Source: Phycisphaerae bacterium
GTDB taxonomy: Bacteria > Planctomycetota > Phycisphaerae > UBA1845 > Fen-1342
DNA length: 64,000 nt
Direction of reading: 5' to 3'
NCBI GenBank assembly: GCA_028277645.1
Contig: JANQFV010000028.1
Location: 124,001 to 188,000, forward strand
The translations under genes were made by a program, and so were the position numbers. Shown here one piece after another: positions 29,430-39,553 of the stretch. The notes below the pieces were generated by a model, which searched no databases, was not told the origin of the DNA, and saw only the letters and a list, made by a program, of their open reading frames with translations. Within the stretch, counting starts at the first letter, position 1; every line of letters starts with the position of its first letter.

Positions 29430-30659
29430 CTAGCTGTTGAAATGTCGCTGGTAGTCGAACGGCGTAGGTAAATAGCGCTGCGGCTCGATTTCCGCGGCGC
29501 GGAGTTGCGCGGTCCAGCGTTCGACGAAGTCGGCCGGAAATACGTCGGCGGTCCGCAGATAGGCATGGTCCGCTTCCAACGCCATTAAGGCGTCCTCCAG
29601 CGACCGCGGGACACGGCCTGAGGACGCCTCCGAATCGTCCAGAGACGCCAGCAGCAGACCACTCAGCGCCACGTACGGGTCGCAGAGTGCATCGGCGTAA
29701 GGCCAGACGACGGGTTGCGGTGGCCCCGTCAGCTCCGCTCCCGTGGACACGATCTGTCGGCGGTAGCTGTTTGAGGTGGTCAGACACAGCGCCGCCAGGC
29801 TCTCCGTGTGCCGGGCCAACCCATCACGCACATCTTTAGCAGCGAGTTGTCCGCCCTGCCGCAACCCGATCTCCACTGACATCCCGTTTCCGCAAGCACC
29901 GGCCAGGGGCTGCGGCAGAAACGTCACCGTCTTGCCGTAGCGGTCGGCGACGTTGCGAATCACATACTTTGCAGTCAGGAAGTTGTCCGCCGTGCGCAGC
30001 AACGGCGCCGGTGCCAGCTGAATCCGTGTGTGCCCGAAACTGTCGGGGCCATGGTCGTGATTGCGTGCTGCAATGCCAACGGCTGACATCGCCGCGACGA
30101 TCTCGCCACGAAGGTTGTGCAAAGTGTCACTGGGCGGTAGCGCCCCATGGCCCTCGCCGGATGCCAGTTGCAGGCCCAGATTGTCGACGTCGTCGCGACC
30201 GGAGCGCCAGTGCGCTTCGCGCGCGTCGACCTCAAAGCGTCGCTCGTCGTAGACCACGCGATCGAGCACGTTGAACTGCAATGTCAGCGCGAACTCGGCG
30301 GTGTCCGCTGCGTCGCTTGCAGTCAGAGCTTGCGCGGCGCGGTGTGCGATCGCACGCAGGTCGTTGGGATGCGGCTGGTTCGTTCCCGGCGTCCGCACGT
30401 CGCAAATCAGCGCCAACGTCGGGTGCTGACAGAACGGATCCAGGTGTACTGTTTCGGGATCCGGCAGCAACGTCAACGGCCCGGAGTGGTCGCAATCGGC
30501 ATAGTCGTGGTGCAGGTGGCCCACATCGAAAGCGGATGGCTCAAGTCGCTCAATGGGAATTGTTGTATGCCGCCAGCGCCGCAACCCCGTAGAGAATCGC
30601 AGGTTGACAAACTGCACGTTCTGCTCGTTCGCGAAATCAATTACTTCTCCAGGGGTCAT
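29430..30659 (-). CDS. glutamine synthetase-like pseudoenzyme beside glnN
   Basis: A 409-residue protein aligning along its length with class I glutamine synthetase (GlnA), but stripped of the catalytic residues. The N-terminal beta-grasp is clear (VNLRFSTGLRRWRHTTIPIERL). The DGSS loop is absent. GPEPEFF is ALTLQF, HHEVAPGQHEI is NHDHGPDSFGHTRI, and NGSGMHVH is GNGMSVEI. The arginine-rich substrate loop after NSYRR is deleted. All metal ligands visible by alignment are gone. NVADRYGKTVTFLPQPL and DPYVALSGLLLASLD are still conserved. It follows class III glnN by 135 bp on the same strand, so it may be a regulatory partner rather than an enzyme. Confidence 0.8.
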   Translation of the reverse strand: MTPGEVIDFANEQNVQFVNLRFSTGLRRWRHTTIPIERLEPSAFDVGHLHHDYADCDHSGPLTLLPDPETVHLDPFCQHPTLALICDVRTPGTNQPHPNDLRAIAHRAAQALTASDAADTAEFALTLQFNVLDRVVYDERRFEVDAREAHWRSGRDDVDNLGLQLASGEGHGALPPSDTLHNLRGEIVAAMSAVGIAARNHDHGPDSFGHTRIQLAPAPLLRTADNFLTAKYVIRNVADRYGKTVTFLPQPLAGACGNGMSVEIGLRQGGQLAAKDVRDGLARHTESLAALCLTTSNSYRRQIVSTGAELTGPPQPVVWPYADALCDPYVALSGLLLASLDDSEASSGRVPRSLEDALMALEADHAYLRTADVFPADFVERWTAQLRAAEIEPQRYLPTPFDYQRHFNS

Positions 30660-30794
30660 GAATGTCTCCAGTCCCGGGGATCGGAGACGGCATTGTGGGA
30701 CGCGCGAGCGGTGGCGCCAAATGGACGGTGGTCAGGCGACAGGCGGAGTCCGTCCTACGCGGTCGCGCAAGTCGGGCACCGCCCGTCCGCAGCT

Positions 30795-32930
30795 TTAACG
30801 CAGAAAGAGCATTTCCGAATAGCGCGGCAACGGCCAGAGGTCGTCCGGAATCGACTGCTCCAGCGCGTCGCTGATCGCGCGGGCCTGCTCCATCGCGGGG
30901 AGCAACCGGTCACGAATCCGGGCGGCGTGTCTGGCGGCATCCTCGTGGCCCGCACCCTCCGCCTTTTCGACGAGTTCGATCGCGCGGTAGAGTTCCGCGA
31001 TCTGTTCCACGAGGTACTGCAAGTCGGCGCGGGCCTCGACCGCATCGACGCCGGCGGCATCCGATGCGGCCACGGCACCGGCGAGTTCCGCCTGGTAACG
31101 CAACGCCGCGGGCAGCGCCTCGCGCTTCAGCATCGACACCAGCGTGCGAGCCTCGATCCCGACGATCGTGCAGTACTGCTCGAGCAGGACACTCGTGCGA
31201 GCCTGTAGTTCTCGCTTCGAGAGCACGTCGTACTTGTTGAACAGGGCCTGCGCTTTGCGCGCCGTGAGTGCCGGTAGCGCGTCCGCAGCCGTTCGCAGCA
31301 CCGGCAGTCCGCGATTCTCTGCCTCAGTGTGCCAGTCAAAACTGTAATTGTCGCCGTCAAACACAACGCGACGATGTTCGCGAACCACCTGCTTAAGCAG
31401 CGCTTTGACCGCCGTCTCGAGCCGGGCCGGCGTCGGGTTCTTGCCCACCTTGCGCTCGAACTGTGTCGCCATGTAGTCGAGCGACTCGGCGACGATCGTG
31501 TTCAGCACAGTGTTGGGCCAGGCGATCGACGCGCTCGATCCGACCGCGCGGAACTCGAACTTGTTGCCGGTGAAGGCGAAGGGGCTGGTGCGATTCCGAT
31601 CGCCCGCGTGGCGTGGGATCTGCGGCAGCGTGTGAGCACCGAGGTTGAGCTTGCCGCCACGCTTGGTCGACTTCGCCTGTCCGCGGGCCACCTGCTCGAG
31701 GATGTCGCTGAGCATGTCGCCGAGGTAGATCGAGATGATCGCCGGCGGGGCTTCGTTGGCACCGAGCCGATGGTCGTTAGCGGCGGACGCGATCGCGGCC
31801 CGCAGCAGATCCGCGTGCAGATCGACGGCCCGAATTACCGCGACAAGAAACACGAGGAACTGCATGTTCGTGTGTGCGTCGTCCCGCGGATCGAGCAGGT
31901 TCACGCCCGTGTCCGTCGACAGCGCCCAGTTGTTGTGTTTGCCGGAGCCGTTCACACCAGCGAACGGCTTCTCGTGCAACAGGCACACGAAATCGTGGTG
32001 CGGGGCGACTGCGCGGAGGATCTGCATGATCAGCATCTGATGATCGGTCGCGACGTTGGCATTCTCGAAGATCGGCGCGATCTCGTACTGACCGGGGGCG
32101 ACCTCGTTATGCCGCGTCTTCACGGGCACACCGAGCTCGTACAGACGTCGCTCCACTTCCGCCATGAACGCCATCACGCGCTCGGGAATCGCACCGAAGT
32201 AGTGGTCATCAAGCTGGTGCCCTTTCGCCGCAGGCGTGCCGAGAAGCGTACGCCCGCACAGCCGCAGATCTTCGCGGCGCTCCCAGTACTCCCGATCGAT
32301 CAGGAAGTACTCCTGCTCGCAGCCGAGCGTGGTGATCACCTGCGAAACCCCCTCGTCCGTGCCGAAGATCTTCAGCACACGCAGCGCCTGCTTGCTGACG
32401 GCCTGAATCGAGCGCAGCAGCGGCGTTTTCTTATCCAGCGCTTCGCCGGTCCACGACACGAACGCCGTCGGGATGCACAGCGTCGCGGTATCGCCCGACT
32501 TGTAGATGAACGCAGGGCTCGTGGCGTCCCACGCCGTGTAGCCGCGGGCTTCGAACGTCTCGCGGATGCCGCCGGAGGGGAATGAGCTCGCGTCCGGCTC
32601 CCCCTGTACGAGCTGGTCGCCAGAGAAGCGTTCGATTGCGTGACCGTCGCCCGTCGGCGTGATGAACGCGTCATGCTTCTCGGCGGTCGAGCCGGTCAGC
32701 GGCTGGAACCAGTGGCTATAGTGCGTTGCGCCGTGCTCGATCGCCCAGCGCTTCATGGCGTGTGCAACGGTGTTTGCGATCTCGGGATCCAGCGGCGAAC
32801 CATGCTGCATCGTGAGACGCAACGTCCGGTAGACGTTCTCCGGCAGGTGCTTGCGCATGATCTCGCCAGCGAACGTCAGCTCGCCATACACCTCAGCAGC
32901 CACGGTGGCGTCACCCTTTCCATTTCTCAT
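30795..32930 (-). CDS. glnN: class III glutamine synthetase
   Basis: A 711-residue GSIII (GlnN). Typical features are [18 protein letters not shown] near the start, the [19 protein letters not shown] block, the metal/substrate motif [30 protein letters not shown], and [12 protein letters not shown]. It condenses glutamate and ammonia to glutamine using ATP. ATG 32930 is preceded by GGAGAAGGTACG. The interval 32931-33179 upstream shows no obvious nitrogen-regulatory box. A GS-like pseudoenzyme follows downstream. Confidence 0.95.
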   Translation of the reverse strand: MRNGKGDATVAAEVYGELTFAGEIMRKHLPENVYRTLRLTMQHGSPLDPEIANTVAHAMKRWAIEHGATHYSHWFQPLTGSTAEKHDAFITPTGDGHAIERFSGDQLVQGEPDASSFPSGGIRETFEARGYTAWDATSPAFIYKSGDTATLCIPTAFVSWTGEALDKKTPLLRSIQAVSKQALRVLKIFGTDEGVSQVITTLGCEQEYFLIDREYWERREDLRLCGRTLLGTPAAKGHQLDDHYFGAIPERVMAFMAEVERRLYELGVPVKTRHNEVAPGQYEIAPIFENANVATDHQMLIMQILRAVAPHHDFVCLLHEKPFAGVNGSGKHNNWALSTDTGVNLLDPRDDAHTNMQFLVFLVAVIRAVDLHADLLRAAIASAANDHRLGANEAPPAIISIYLGDMLSDILEQVARGQAKSTKRGGKLNLGAHTLPQIPRHAGDRNRTSPFAFTGNKFEFRAVGSSASIAWPNTVLNTIVAESLDYMATQFERKVGKNPTPARLETAVKALLKQVVREHRRVVFDGDNYSFDWHTEAENRGLPVLRTAADALPALTARKAQALFNKYDVLSKRELQARTSVLLEQYCTIVGIEARTLVSMLKREALPAALRYQAELAGAVAASDAAGVDAVEARADLQYLVEQIAELYRAIELVEKAEGAGHEDAARHAARIRDRLLPAMEQARAISDALEQSIPDDLWPLPRYSEMLFLR

Positions 32931-33179
32931 CGTACCTTCTCCGGGGACCAGGTCCCGGCCAGTGCTATTCGATGTGAGCCAACCTCTGAAACGACCGGCG
33001 TCGCGTCGCCCACACCCCAAAGGGCAACTACAAGGCGACAAGTTACCGGTCGTTCGCGCTGCTCACAAGGGAAACCATCTACGGACAGCAAGTCATGTTT
33101 CAGTAACGGTTGTTTAGGGTGATTGGTTAAGCCGCGCTGGCGTCAAACCCGCGATCGCCCCAGCTCGGCTGGGGGGAGT

Positions 33180-33914
33180 CTACGACGCAGCGCGGCTGCG
33201 TTGGGCCTGCGGTTGCAGCGGAGCGTTCGTGCCGAAACCGGACAGGCGCTGCGTAGCCACCAGATCCCAGCAGTGACGCAGCATCATGGGCGGGTAATAG
33301 CTGAGCCCGAATCGGCCGGGTGTCAGGGTTGCGTTCGCGAGCGAACGCAGGAACTCCGTCGGCCTGTCAAACGCTGGCATCGTCTGGTAACAGCCGTCGA
33401 GAAAGCCACGGATGTGGGAATCCGCACCAACATATGTGGGTAATCCGTGGCGGTGGGCAAAGCGGGCGGCTGCCCAGTTCTCCCAGACGAGTGGGTTCTG
33501 CGCGTTGCAGATCTCGACCGCGTCCATCAGCGGCGCGAGCCGATCGGCAGCGCGACGCGACATCGCCTCTTCGCATAGCAGTGCGAACGGGTGTGGGACC
33601 AAGACAAGCCCGCCCTGCTCTTTGATGCGCCGGATGGTTTCTTCACCCGACAGTCGCGGCGGAATATGTTCGTTCAGGAACAATCCGATGATGTGCCCAT
33701 CGGCGGACGAAATCTCCTCGCCCACCACGACGTTCACTCCCGCGGTGCGGCCGATTTCGCGAGCCGCAAACGCGCCGTCGATTTCGTCGTGGTCGGTGAC
33801 CGCCACGCAGTCGACTCCCTGCGCGCGCGCTGTGTCAATCAGGTCGGCGGGCGACACGTTCGAATCGAACGAGTAGTCCGTGTGGACGTGAATGACCGTC
33901 TTCCAGCGCTTCAT
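33180..33914 (-). CDS. PHP-domain metallohydrolase
   Basis: A 244-residue PHP protein. The N-terminal motif HVHTDYSFDS and VTDHDEIDG supply the metal ligands, with VPHPFALL and VGADSHIRG supplying later histidines and aspartates. PHP enzymes are metal-dependent phosphoesterases. ATG 33914 follows GGAGCGGGAA; an in-frame ATG 18 bases upstream is also possible. The target is unknown. Nothing nearby suggests a polymerase link. Confidence 0.85.
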   Translation of the reverse strand: MKRWKTVIHVHTDYSFDSNVSPADLIDTARAQGVDCVAVTDHDEIDGAFAAREIGRTAGVNVVVGEEISSADGHIIGLFLNEHIPPRLSGEETIRRIKEQGGLVLVPHPFALLCEEAMSRRAADRLAPLMDAVEICNAQNPLVWENWAAARFAHRHGLPTYVGADSHIRGFLDGCYQTMPAFDRPTEFLRSLANATLTPGRFGLSYYPPMMLRHCWDLVATQRLSGFGTNAPLQPQAQRSRAAS

Positions 33915-34189
33915 TTCCCGCTCCAGCCACACCGTGGTGCGACGCTGCTTCGGCCTCCGAGGCGGCCCGGCGGCTTCGTGGTGTTATACGCCGACGCGCG
34001 ACCCAGCGTTCGCTTCAATCCGTAAGCCAATACCCTTAAACAGATTACGAATGAGTTCCAGGCTACCTCCCGATAACTACCAGCGTACGCGAACGCCGGG
34101 CTAATTTATTCTTGCAGTCCGAAGAAATCAAGACTAAATTAGTCCTTATTCAGGTCCACGGGGGAATCAAACATGTTGGGAGCCGGAAC

Positions 34190-34894
34190 ATGTGGGACCA
34201 TGAATACACCACGTCGGGCCGTGCCGTACGAGCGCTAGGGGTGCTCATCACGTTGTCGACCGCCGCCGTCAGTCTGGGGCAGCGCTACGTACTGACGGAA
34301 CTCGGTCCGTTGCCCGGATATCGGCACAGCTACGCGTTGGGCGTGAACGACTTCGGCGAGGCCGTCGGCTACCTGTACGACAACTCCGTGTGGGACATGC
34401 GCGCGTTCATCTACCACGGCAACGGATTCGAACCGATCGTGACTGACGTCGTGACGTTCTCGCAGGCTCGTGGCATCAACAACGCCGGCCAGATCGTCGG
34501 CGAAGCTAACGTCGACTGGAGCACGACGCACGCGGTGCTCTGGCAGGGCGGCGAGATGATCGATCTGAACACCCGCATCTCACCGGGCTCGGGCTGGGAA
34601 CTGGCCAGTGCTGCGGCCATCAGCGAGAACGGCTACATCGTCGGCTATGCGTTCGTTGAGGGCGAGTTCGGCGCCCACGGCTTCCTGCTGACGCCGGTGG
34701 CCCCGCTGCCGGGCGACATGAACTGCGACGGCGTGGTGGACTTCGCGGACATCAATCCGTTCGTGCAGGCCCTGACCGAGCCCGCGACGTACGCCGACAC
34801 CTACCCGGCGTGCGAGAACGGCGACCTCGACGACAGCGGCGACACGGACTTTGGCGACATCAACCCGTTTGTGGCGTTGTTGCTGGCGGCGTAG
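34190..34894 (+). CDS. secreted HAF-repeat protein with dockerin-like pair
   Basis: A 234-residue exported protein. A signal peptide (ALGVLITLSTAAVSLG) precedes HAF-family repeats (GVNDFGEAVGYLY, GINNAGQIVGEAN, AISENGYIVGYAF), which form beta strands. The C terminus is a dockerin-like pair (GDMNCDGVVDFADINPFV, GDLDDSGDTDFGDINPFVALLLAA). ATG 34190 is preceded by GGGAG. A palindrome GACTAA-A-TTAGTC lies upstream at 34132-34144. Its function is unknown. Confidence 0.75.
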   Translation: MWDHEYTTSGRAVRALGVLITLSTAAVSLGQRYVLTELGPLPGYRHSYALGVNDFGEAVGYLYDNSVWDMRAFIYHGNGFEPIVTDVVTFSQARGINNAGQIVGEANVDWSTTHAVLWQGGEMIDLNTRISPGSGWELASAAAISENGYIVGYAFVEGEFGAHGFLLTPVAPLPGDMNCDGVVDFADINPFVQALTEPATYADTYPACENGDLDDSGDTDFGDINPFVALLLAA

Positions 34895-34951
34895 GGCCCG
34901 AGACTGCGAAACAGGTGCCACCGCGACGAGAGCACTTTCGCCTTCGCAGCT

Positions 34952-35968
34952 TCAGGTGTGTGCCGCGCCGAAGTACCGCTTCAGCACGCGGCATATCGCC
35001 AGTGTCACCCACAGACTCATTTCGTCTGCTTTACGGGGATCCGCGGAAGCGGTGCGCTTGTCATAGCGGGACTTCCACATGCCGTTGCGTTGCTGGTGTT
35101 GCACAAGCCAGTCCAGGCCGTGGCGGATGTCCGCGTCGTCGGCCGGCACGCCGATCAGCGACAGCGTGTCGAGCACCGCGACAAGGTGGTTCCACCAGAA
35201 TGGATATTGAAATATCACCCAGTACGCGGACGACTGATACGAGCGATAGTGATCCGGCTGGAAAAACCGGGACTTCAGCAGGTGGGCTGCTTGCCGGGCC
35301 GCCTTGCTGCGCCGGTGTCGCGGGTGGGCGGCGAACGCGCGCAGGATCATTCCCGTCCAGTTGTGCGAGAACGGCTGGCTGCGGTCGGGCTCGATCGGTG
35401 CGGTGTACTCGCGGGTAACTCGGTCCCCATCCGTTCTGCTGAGCTGCGCCGTGAGAATGGGGATCGTCCACCCGCTGTCATCCTGACGCATGGACAGGAG
35501 CCAGCGCAGCCCGCGCTCGATGCGCGGGTCACGGCCATAACCGGCTCGGATCAGCAGTCCGAGGAGCGCCCCGGTGTAATACGTGGCGTATTGATTGGCG
35601 AGGAGACCGCGTATGTCGCCGGCCCTGGTTTGGCACGAAAGAATGAACTCGGCTGCCTGCGCCGCCGCGGGGTGCCTCTTCGTCAGCCCGAATTGGTCCA
35701 CCAGAAACCGAAGCTGCTTCCACGTCTCGAACAGCGGATAGTGGTGGTCCGGCCAGACGTCGGCGCGCCGGCCGGGATACTTGAACGATCCATCCGCCTG
35801 CTGCCTGCGGAGCAGTTTCTGCACGGCTGGGAGATTCCAAAGCGTCTTGACCGGTGCGACCGACTCACCCAGCAGGTCGCGACGCACATGCCAAACCAAC
35901 GCCTCGACGCCAGAAGAAAGTAACGGTTCGATTGGGTCATAGCGCAACGCGTTCAACCAGCTCCTCAT
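34952..35968 (-). CDS. prenyltransferase/squalene cyclase-repeat protein
   Basis: A 338-residue all-helical protein with QW-like repeats: QQADGSFKYPG, SMRQDDSGWTIPI and QQRNGMWKSRYD. These are typical of the alpha/alpha toroid of squalene cyclases and prenyltransferase beta subunits, but the DXDD catalytic motif of squalene cyclases is not seen. It may therefore be a structural or substrate-binding member. It ends the minus-strand group that starts with nth upstream (18 bp gap). Confidence 0.7.
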   Translation of the reverse strand: MRSWLNALRYDPIEPLLSSGVEALVWHVRRDLLGESVAPVKTLWNLPAVQKLLRRQQADGSFKYPGRRADVWPDHHYPLFETWKQLRFLVDQFGLTKRHPAAAQAAEFILSCQTRAGDIRGLLANQYATYYTGALLGLLIRAGYGRDPRIERGLRWLLSMRQDDSGWTIPILTAQLSRTDGDRVTREYTAPIEPDRSQPFSHNWTGMILRAFAAHPRHRRSKAARQAAHLLKSRFFQPDHYRSYQSSAYWVIFQYPFWWNHLVAVLDTLSLIGVPADDADIRHGLDWLVQHQQRNGMWKSRYDKRTASADPRKADEMSLWVTLAICRVLKRYFGAAHT

Positions 35969-35986
35969 CTTCGAGCTCCAGGCGGT

Positions 35987-36784
35987 TCAACGCTCCGGGG
36001 CGTCCACCGACGGACAGTCCGCGGCCAGCGAACACTCCGCACACTTCGGCTTGCGTGCGGCGCAGATCTTCCGGCCGTGCTGGATCAGGGCGTGGGCCAG
36101 CCAGGTCCACGTTTCTTGGGGGAAGAGTGCCATCAGGTCCTGTTCGATGCGCTCGGCATCTTTGCTGTCGCGGGCGTTGGTCGTGAGACCGAGACGCTCC
36201 GCGAGGCGGCCGACGTGGGTGTCGACCACCACGCCGATGTTCTTGCCGAACCAAGTGCCCAGCACGCAGTTGGCCGTCTTACGGGCCACGCCGGGCAGAC
36301 GCAGCAGATCGTCCATCGTGTCCGGAACCTCGCCGTCGTACTCATCCGTCACCAGCCGGCTCATGCCGAGTAGGCTCTTGGTCTTGTTGCGGAAGAAGCC
36401 GGTCGAGCGGACCGCGGCCTCAAGGTCGTCCGGATCGGCCGCAGACAGCGCCGTTGCGTCCGGGTACCTGCGGAACAGGTCCGGCGTGACCAAGTTCACG
36501 CGCTCATCCGTACATTGGGCAGAGAGAATCGTTGACACGAGCAATTCGTAGGCGCTGCGGTGGTGCAAGGCGCAGCCGGCGTCGGGGTACGTTTCCTCCA
36601 GCGCCTTCAGAATGCGCCCGGCACGAGCCTGACGCGCAGCCTTTGACTCGCGCGAACGCGGCTTCTTCGCCGCTGTGCGCCTGGGAGTGGCAGCCTTGGC
36701 TTTGGTATTCTTACCAGCCGTGGTGCGCGGAGCCTTCTTCTTGGTTGCCGCGGCCTTCCGCTTCGGTGTTTGTTTCTTCGCCAC
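35987..36784 (-). CDS. nth: endonuclease III with lysine-rich N-terminal tail
   Basis: A 265-residue DNA glycosylase/AP lyase of base-excision repair. The helix-hairpin-helix LPGVARKTANCVL carries the catalytic lysine, VDTHVGRLAERLGL the catalytic aspartate, and the [4Fe-4S] cluster ligands are in CAARKPKCAECSLAADC. The first ~50 residues are a histone H1-like tail rich in Lys, Ala and Thr (KKQTPKRKAAATKKKAP...). GTG 36784 is preceded by GGAG and is preferred over an upstream start at 36967, whose extra codons look non-coding. Confidence 0.93.
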   Translation of the reverse strand: MAKKQTPKRKAAATKKKAPRTTAGKNTKAKAATPRRTAAKKPRSRESKAARQARAGRILKALEETYPDAGCALHHRSAYELLVSTILSAQCTDERVNLVTPDLFRRYPDATALSAADPDDLEAAVRSTGFFRNKTKSLLGMSRLVTDEYDGEVPDTMDDLLRLPGVARKTANCVLGTWFGKNIGVVVDTHVGRLAERLGLTTNARDSKDAERIEQDLMALFPQETWTWLAHALIQHGRKICAARKPKCAECSLAADCPSVDAPER

Positions 36785-36872
36785 GTAGGTCTCCGTAGCG
36801 GGATGTAATCTGAGCACCTGATTGCGGAGAGCGTACTCAGATGCGCGGCCACTCGGAACCCCGCCGGTGCGC

Positions 36873-37703
36873 CTATGTGAGTTCCAGGCCACGGGGCCTG
36901 GTCCAGTCCGGCACCTGATTCGGGTCCACCGGCGGTTGGATCGGGTCGGGCTCGGGCATCTGGCCACCGACCGGCACTAGGCGCGTCGATGTTTCCAGAT
37001 CGAGTGCGAAGTGCCCGCCGGGCGGCTCGGGCAGCTTGTCCGCTGCGGGGCCGAGGAACATCAGCTCGTACGGATCCCAGCGATATAGCGCCACTTCCGC
37101 GTTGGCGTCTGACAGCAACACCAGCCCCACGTAGGGAAAACCGTTCCGGTAGCGGAACGCGAAGCGCACGTGCTCGCGGTTGGACATTGCGAGAGCAGGC
37201 ACCAGCACCTCCTCCAGCAGGAGTACACGATCGGGCAGGAGCACCACGTGCGGATAGATGTCGGTGTCGTCCGAAACGCGTACGGCGAGTAGCTCCTCGT
37301 CCAGTTCGCCGTCGAACGGGCCGAGACCGCCGGTGACGTCGATCAGCGCTGGCGCGCGCACCAGTCGCATATCGTCTTCATCCCCGATTCCCAGCAGCCA
37401 GCCGAACGTGCCGATCGGGAGCACACGGAGCTTGCGGATCAGGTCATCACTCAGCTCGGCAGGTATGCACGCCGGCGTGTAGTCGGACAGTTCGACGAGT
37501 CGCACCGCCGCACTGCTGGCGAGGCTCACGTCGCTCAGCGCCGCCAGCGCCTCGGCCTTGGTCCACTCGCGTGATTCGGGCGCGAGGAGTGTGAGCGTTG
37601 ACGAAGCGGCCTGACCGGCGGCGGGCTGCGTCTCGACTGGCGTGTTGGATTTGCAGCTCGCCAACGATGCAACGCTAACGATCAACGCCACTCGCAACAA
37701 CAT
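36873..37703 (-). CDS. hypothetical lipoprotein
   Basis: A 276-residue protein not recognised as a family. The N terminus is a signal peptide ending in the lipobox LASC at about residue 17, so it is a lipoprotein. The rest is acidic and hydrophobic-patterned, with a proline-rich end (PEPDPIQPPVDPNQVPDW). ATG 37703 follows AGGGTGG. It is divergent from the glycosyltransferase (176 bp apart). Confidence 0.6.
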   Translation of the reverse strand: MLLRVALIVSVASLASCKSNTPVETQPAAGQAASSTLTLLAPESREWTKAEALAALSDVSLASSAAVRLVELSDYTPACIPAELSDDLIRKLRVLPIGTFGWLLGIGDEDDMRLVRAPALIDVTGGLGPFDGELDEELLAVRVSDDTDIYPHVVLLPDRVLLLEEVLVPALAMSNREHVRFAFRYRNGFPYVGLVLLSDANAEVALYRWDPYELMFLGPAADKLPEPPGGHFALDLETSTRLVPVGGQMPEPDPIQPPVDPNQVPDWTRPRGLELT

Positions 37704-37878
37704 GACACCACCCTGAAACATCCGTATCGCCCAGGGTCGACGCGCGCTGCTGCCCGGCGTGTGGGCCATCCGCACACGCTATGCACCCGCACATCGAACC
37801 CGTTCAGCGCAGTGTACGGCCACCAACAATGTCACGGCAACGGTTGTCGCCGACGCGACGGAGGGGTATCACAGCGCC

Positions 37879-39021
37879 GTGCAGAATCCGATTGAATCGC
37901 AATCGACGCCACTCGACTGTTCAGCCGTGCTAACGCACCATTGGCTGGTGCGGGTGCGCGGGGGTGAGAAGGTGCTGGAGGCGTGCGCGGAGCTGCTGCC
38001 GGACGCGCCGGTTTATACGCTTGTATACGATGCGGCCGGCATGGAATCGTCGCCGTTAACCGCGCGCAGCGTTCACGCGTCCTGGCTGCAGAAACTGCCC
38101 GGCGCGACGCGGCATTACCCGAAGTATCTGCCGCTGATGCCGCGCGCGGCGCGCGGACTCAAGCTGCCCGATGTGGATCTCGTCCTCTGCTCTGACGCCG
38201 CCGTCGCGAAGGCAATGACATCTCAGCCGCGCAGCAAAGTCGTGTGCTACTGTCACTCGCCGCCGCGGTATGCGTTCGAGCCGGAGATCAGTGCGGAGTA
38301 CGCGCGTTCGCTGCCGGCGATAGTTCGGCCGCTGTGGGGCGTGATCACGAAGCGGGTGCGTGCTGCTGACTACGCCGCGGCACAGCGTGTCGATCAGTTC
38401 ATCGCCAACTCGCGCCACGTCGCTGACCGCATCCGGTGTTATTACGGCCGCGAGAGCGTTGTCATTCACCCGCCGGTGGATCTGCCGGACGCACCTGCAA
38501 CGGGGCCGCGCGAGGACTTCCTGTTGTGCGTTGGCTACCACACACCCTACAAGCGGCTCGATCTCGCAGTGGCTGCGGCAGCGCGACTTCGGCGCAGGCT
38601 CGTTGTCATCGGCGAAGGGCCGGAAGTTGCGCGCCTTCGCAGCACGACGTCCGGACCAATCGAATGGCTCGGCTGGCAATCGCGCTCCGTGATCGAGGAC
38701 CACTATCGCCGAGCAGCCGCCCTGCTCTTCCCGGGCGAGGAGGATTTCGGCATCGTGCCGGTCGAGGCGATCGCTCACGGCTGTCCGGTGATCGCGTACG
38801 GCGTGGGCGGCGCGACGGAGAGCGTCGTCGACGGCGAATCGGGGGTATTATTCGCAGAGCAAACGCCGGACGGCGTGTGTGCCGCGGTCGAGCGGTGCGA
38901 CCAACTGAGCTTCAACCCCGCCGCTATGCACGCGTACGCACAACGCTTCAGTCGCCCGCGTTTTCTGAACGAACTGCGCGAAGTGCTGGCGCAGGCACTT
39001 GCCGAAACTAACGAAGTTTAA
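37879..39021 (+). CDS. glycosyltransferase family 4
   Basis: A GT-B fold retaining glycosyltransferase (381 residues from GTG 37879). The N-terminal LTHHWLVRVRGGEKVLEAC and CYCHSPPRYAFEPE blocks and the C-terminal FPGEEDFGIVPVEAIAHGCPVIAYGVGGATESV motif, carrying the E-x7-E nucleotide-sugar site, are clear. It probably builds a surface polysaccharide or lipid-linked sugar. GGAGGGG precedes the GTG by 12 bases; an earlier in-frame GTG at 37759 is possible but its codons look non-coding. Confidence 0.88.
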   Translation: MQNPIESQSTPLDCSAVLTHHWLVRVRGGEKVLEACAELLPDAPVYTLVYDAAGMESSPLTARSVHASWLQKLPGATRHYPKYLPLMPRAARGLKLPDVDLVLCSDAAVAKAMTSQPRSKVVCYCHSPPRYAFEPEISAEYARSLPAIVRPLWGVITKRVRAADYAAAQRVDQFIANSRHVADRIRCYYGRESVVIHPPVDLPDAPATGPREDFLLCVGYHTPYKRLDLAVAAAARLRRRLVVIGEGPEVARLRSTTSGPIEWLGWQSRSVIEDHYRRAAALLFPGEEDFGIVPVEAIAHGCPVIAYGVGGATESVVDGESGVLFAEQTPDGVCAAVERCDQLSFNPAAMHAYAQRFSRPRFLNELREVLAQALAETNEV

Positions 39022-39039
39022 CACCCACGTGGGGGCGCA

Positions 39040-39501
39040 ATGTCGCTGACACCACGACCGGATGAGCTTGGAGAGTCGCGACCGGGACCGCAGGACGCCG
39101 GCGACGTCGATCTCGAAACGCTGCCGAAGTGCCCGGCGTGTGGCTACATCGTCTACGGCGCGGCGGAGATGCGTTGTTCCGAGTGCGGCGCGGAGTTGGC
39201 GGGCACGGACCTGCTGCCGGATACGTCGATCCGCCAGGAGGTGGACCGCGTTGCCAGCACTGAATGGCGGCAATTCTGGATCGGGCTGGGGCTGATCGCG
39301 CTGGGCGCCGTCCCGATTCTGATCGTGGGCTGGATGCTGCGGCCGCTGAGCGTGTGCTTCGTCTTCCCTATGTTCGGAGCCACTGCAGTCACGCTGATAT
39401 TTCAGAAGCTCGCGGGGAACGACCTTCACCCCGTCATGATCCCGCTAGGCGTCATCTGGGTCGCGGCGGGGCTGCTGTTTTCGGTGATGGTAGTCACCTG
39501 A
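39040..39501 (+). CDS. zinc-ribbon membrane protein, unknown function
   Basis: A 153-residue protein. An N-terminal zinc ribbon CPACGYIVYGAAEMRCSECG (about residues 31-50) is followed by three hydrophobic segments. Such short ribbon-plus-membrane proteins are common in planctomycetes and are uncharacterised. It follows the glycosyltransferase by 18 bp on the same strand. Confidence 0.6.
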   Translation: MSLTPRPDELGESRPGPQDAGDVDLETLPKCPACGYIVYGAAEMRCSECGAELAGTDLLPDTSIRQEVDRVASTEWRQFWIGLGLIALGAVPILIVGWMLRPLSVCFVFPMFGATAVTLIFQKLAGNDLHPVMIPLGVIWVAAGLLFSVMVVT

Positions 39502-39553
39502 TCGGCCTCCCGCCGCGTCGTCAGCAGCCGCGCGACGCAGTACACTGCTGTCA

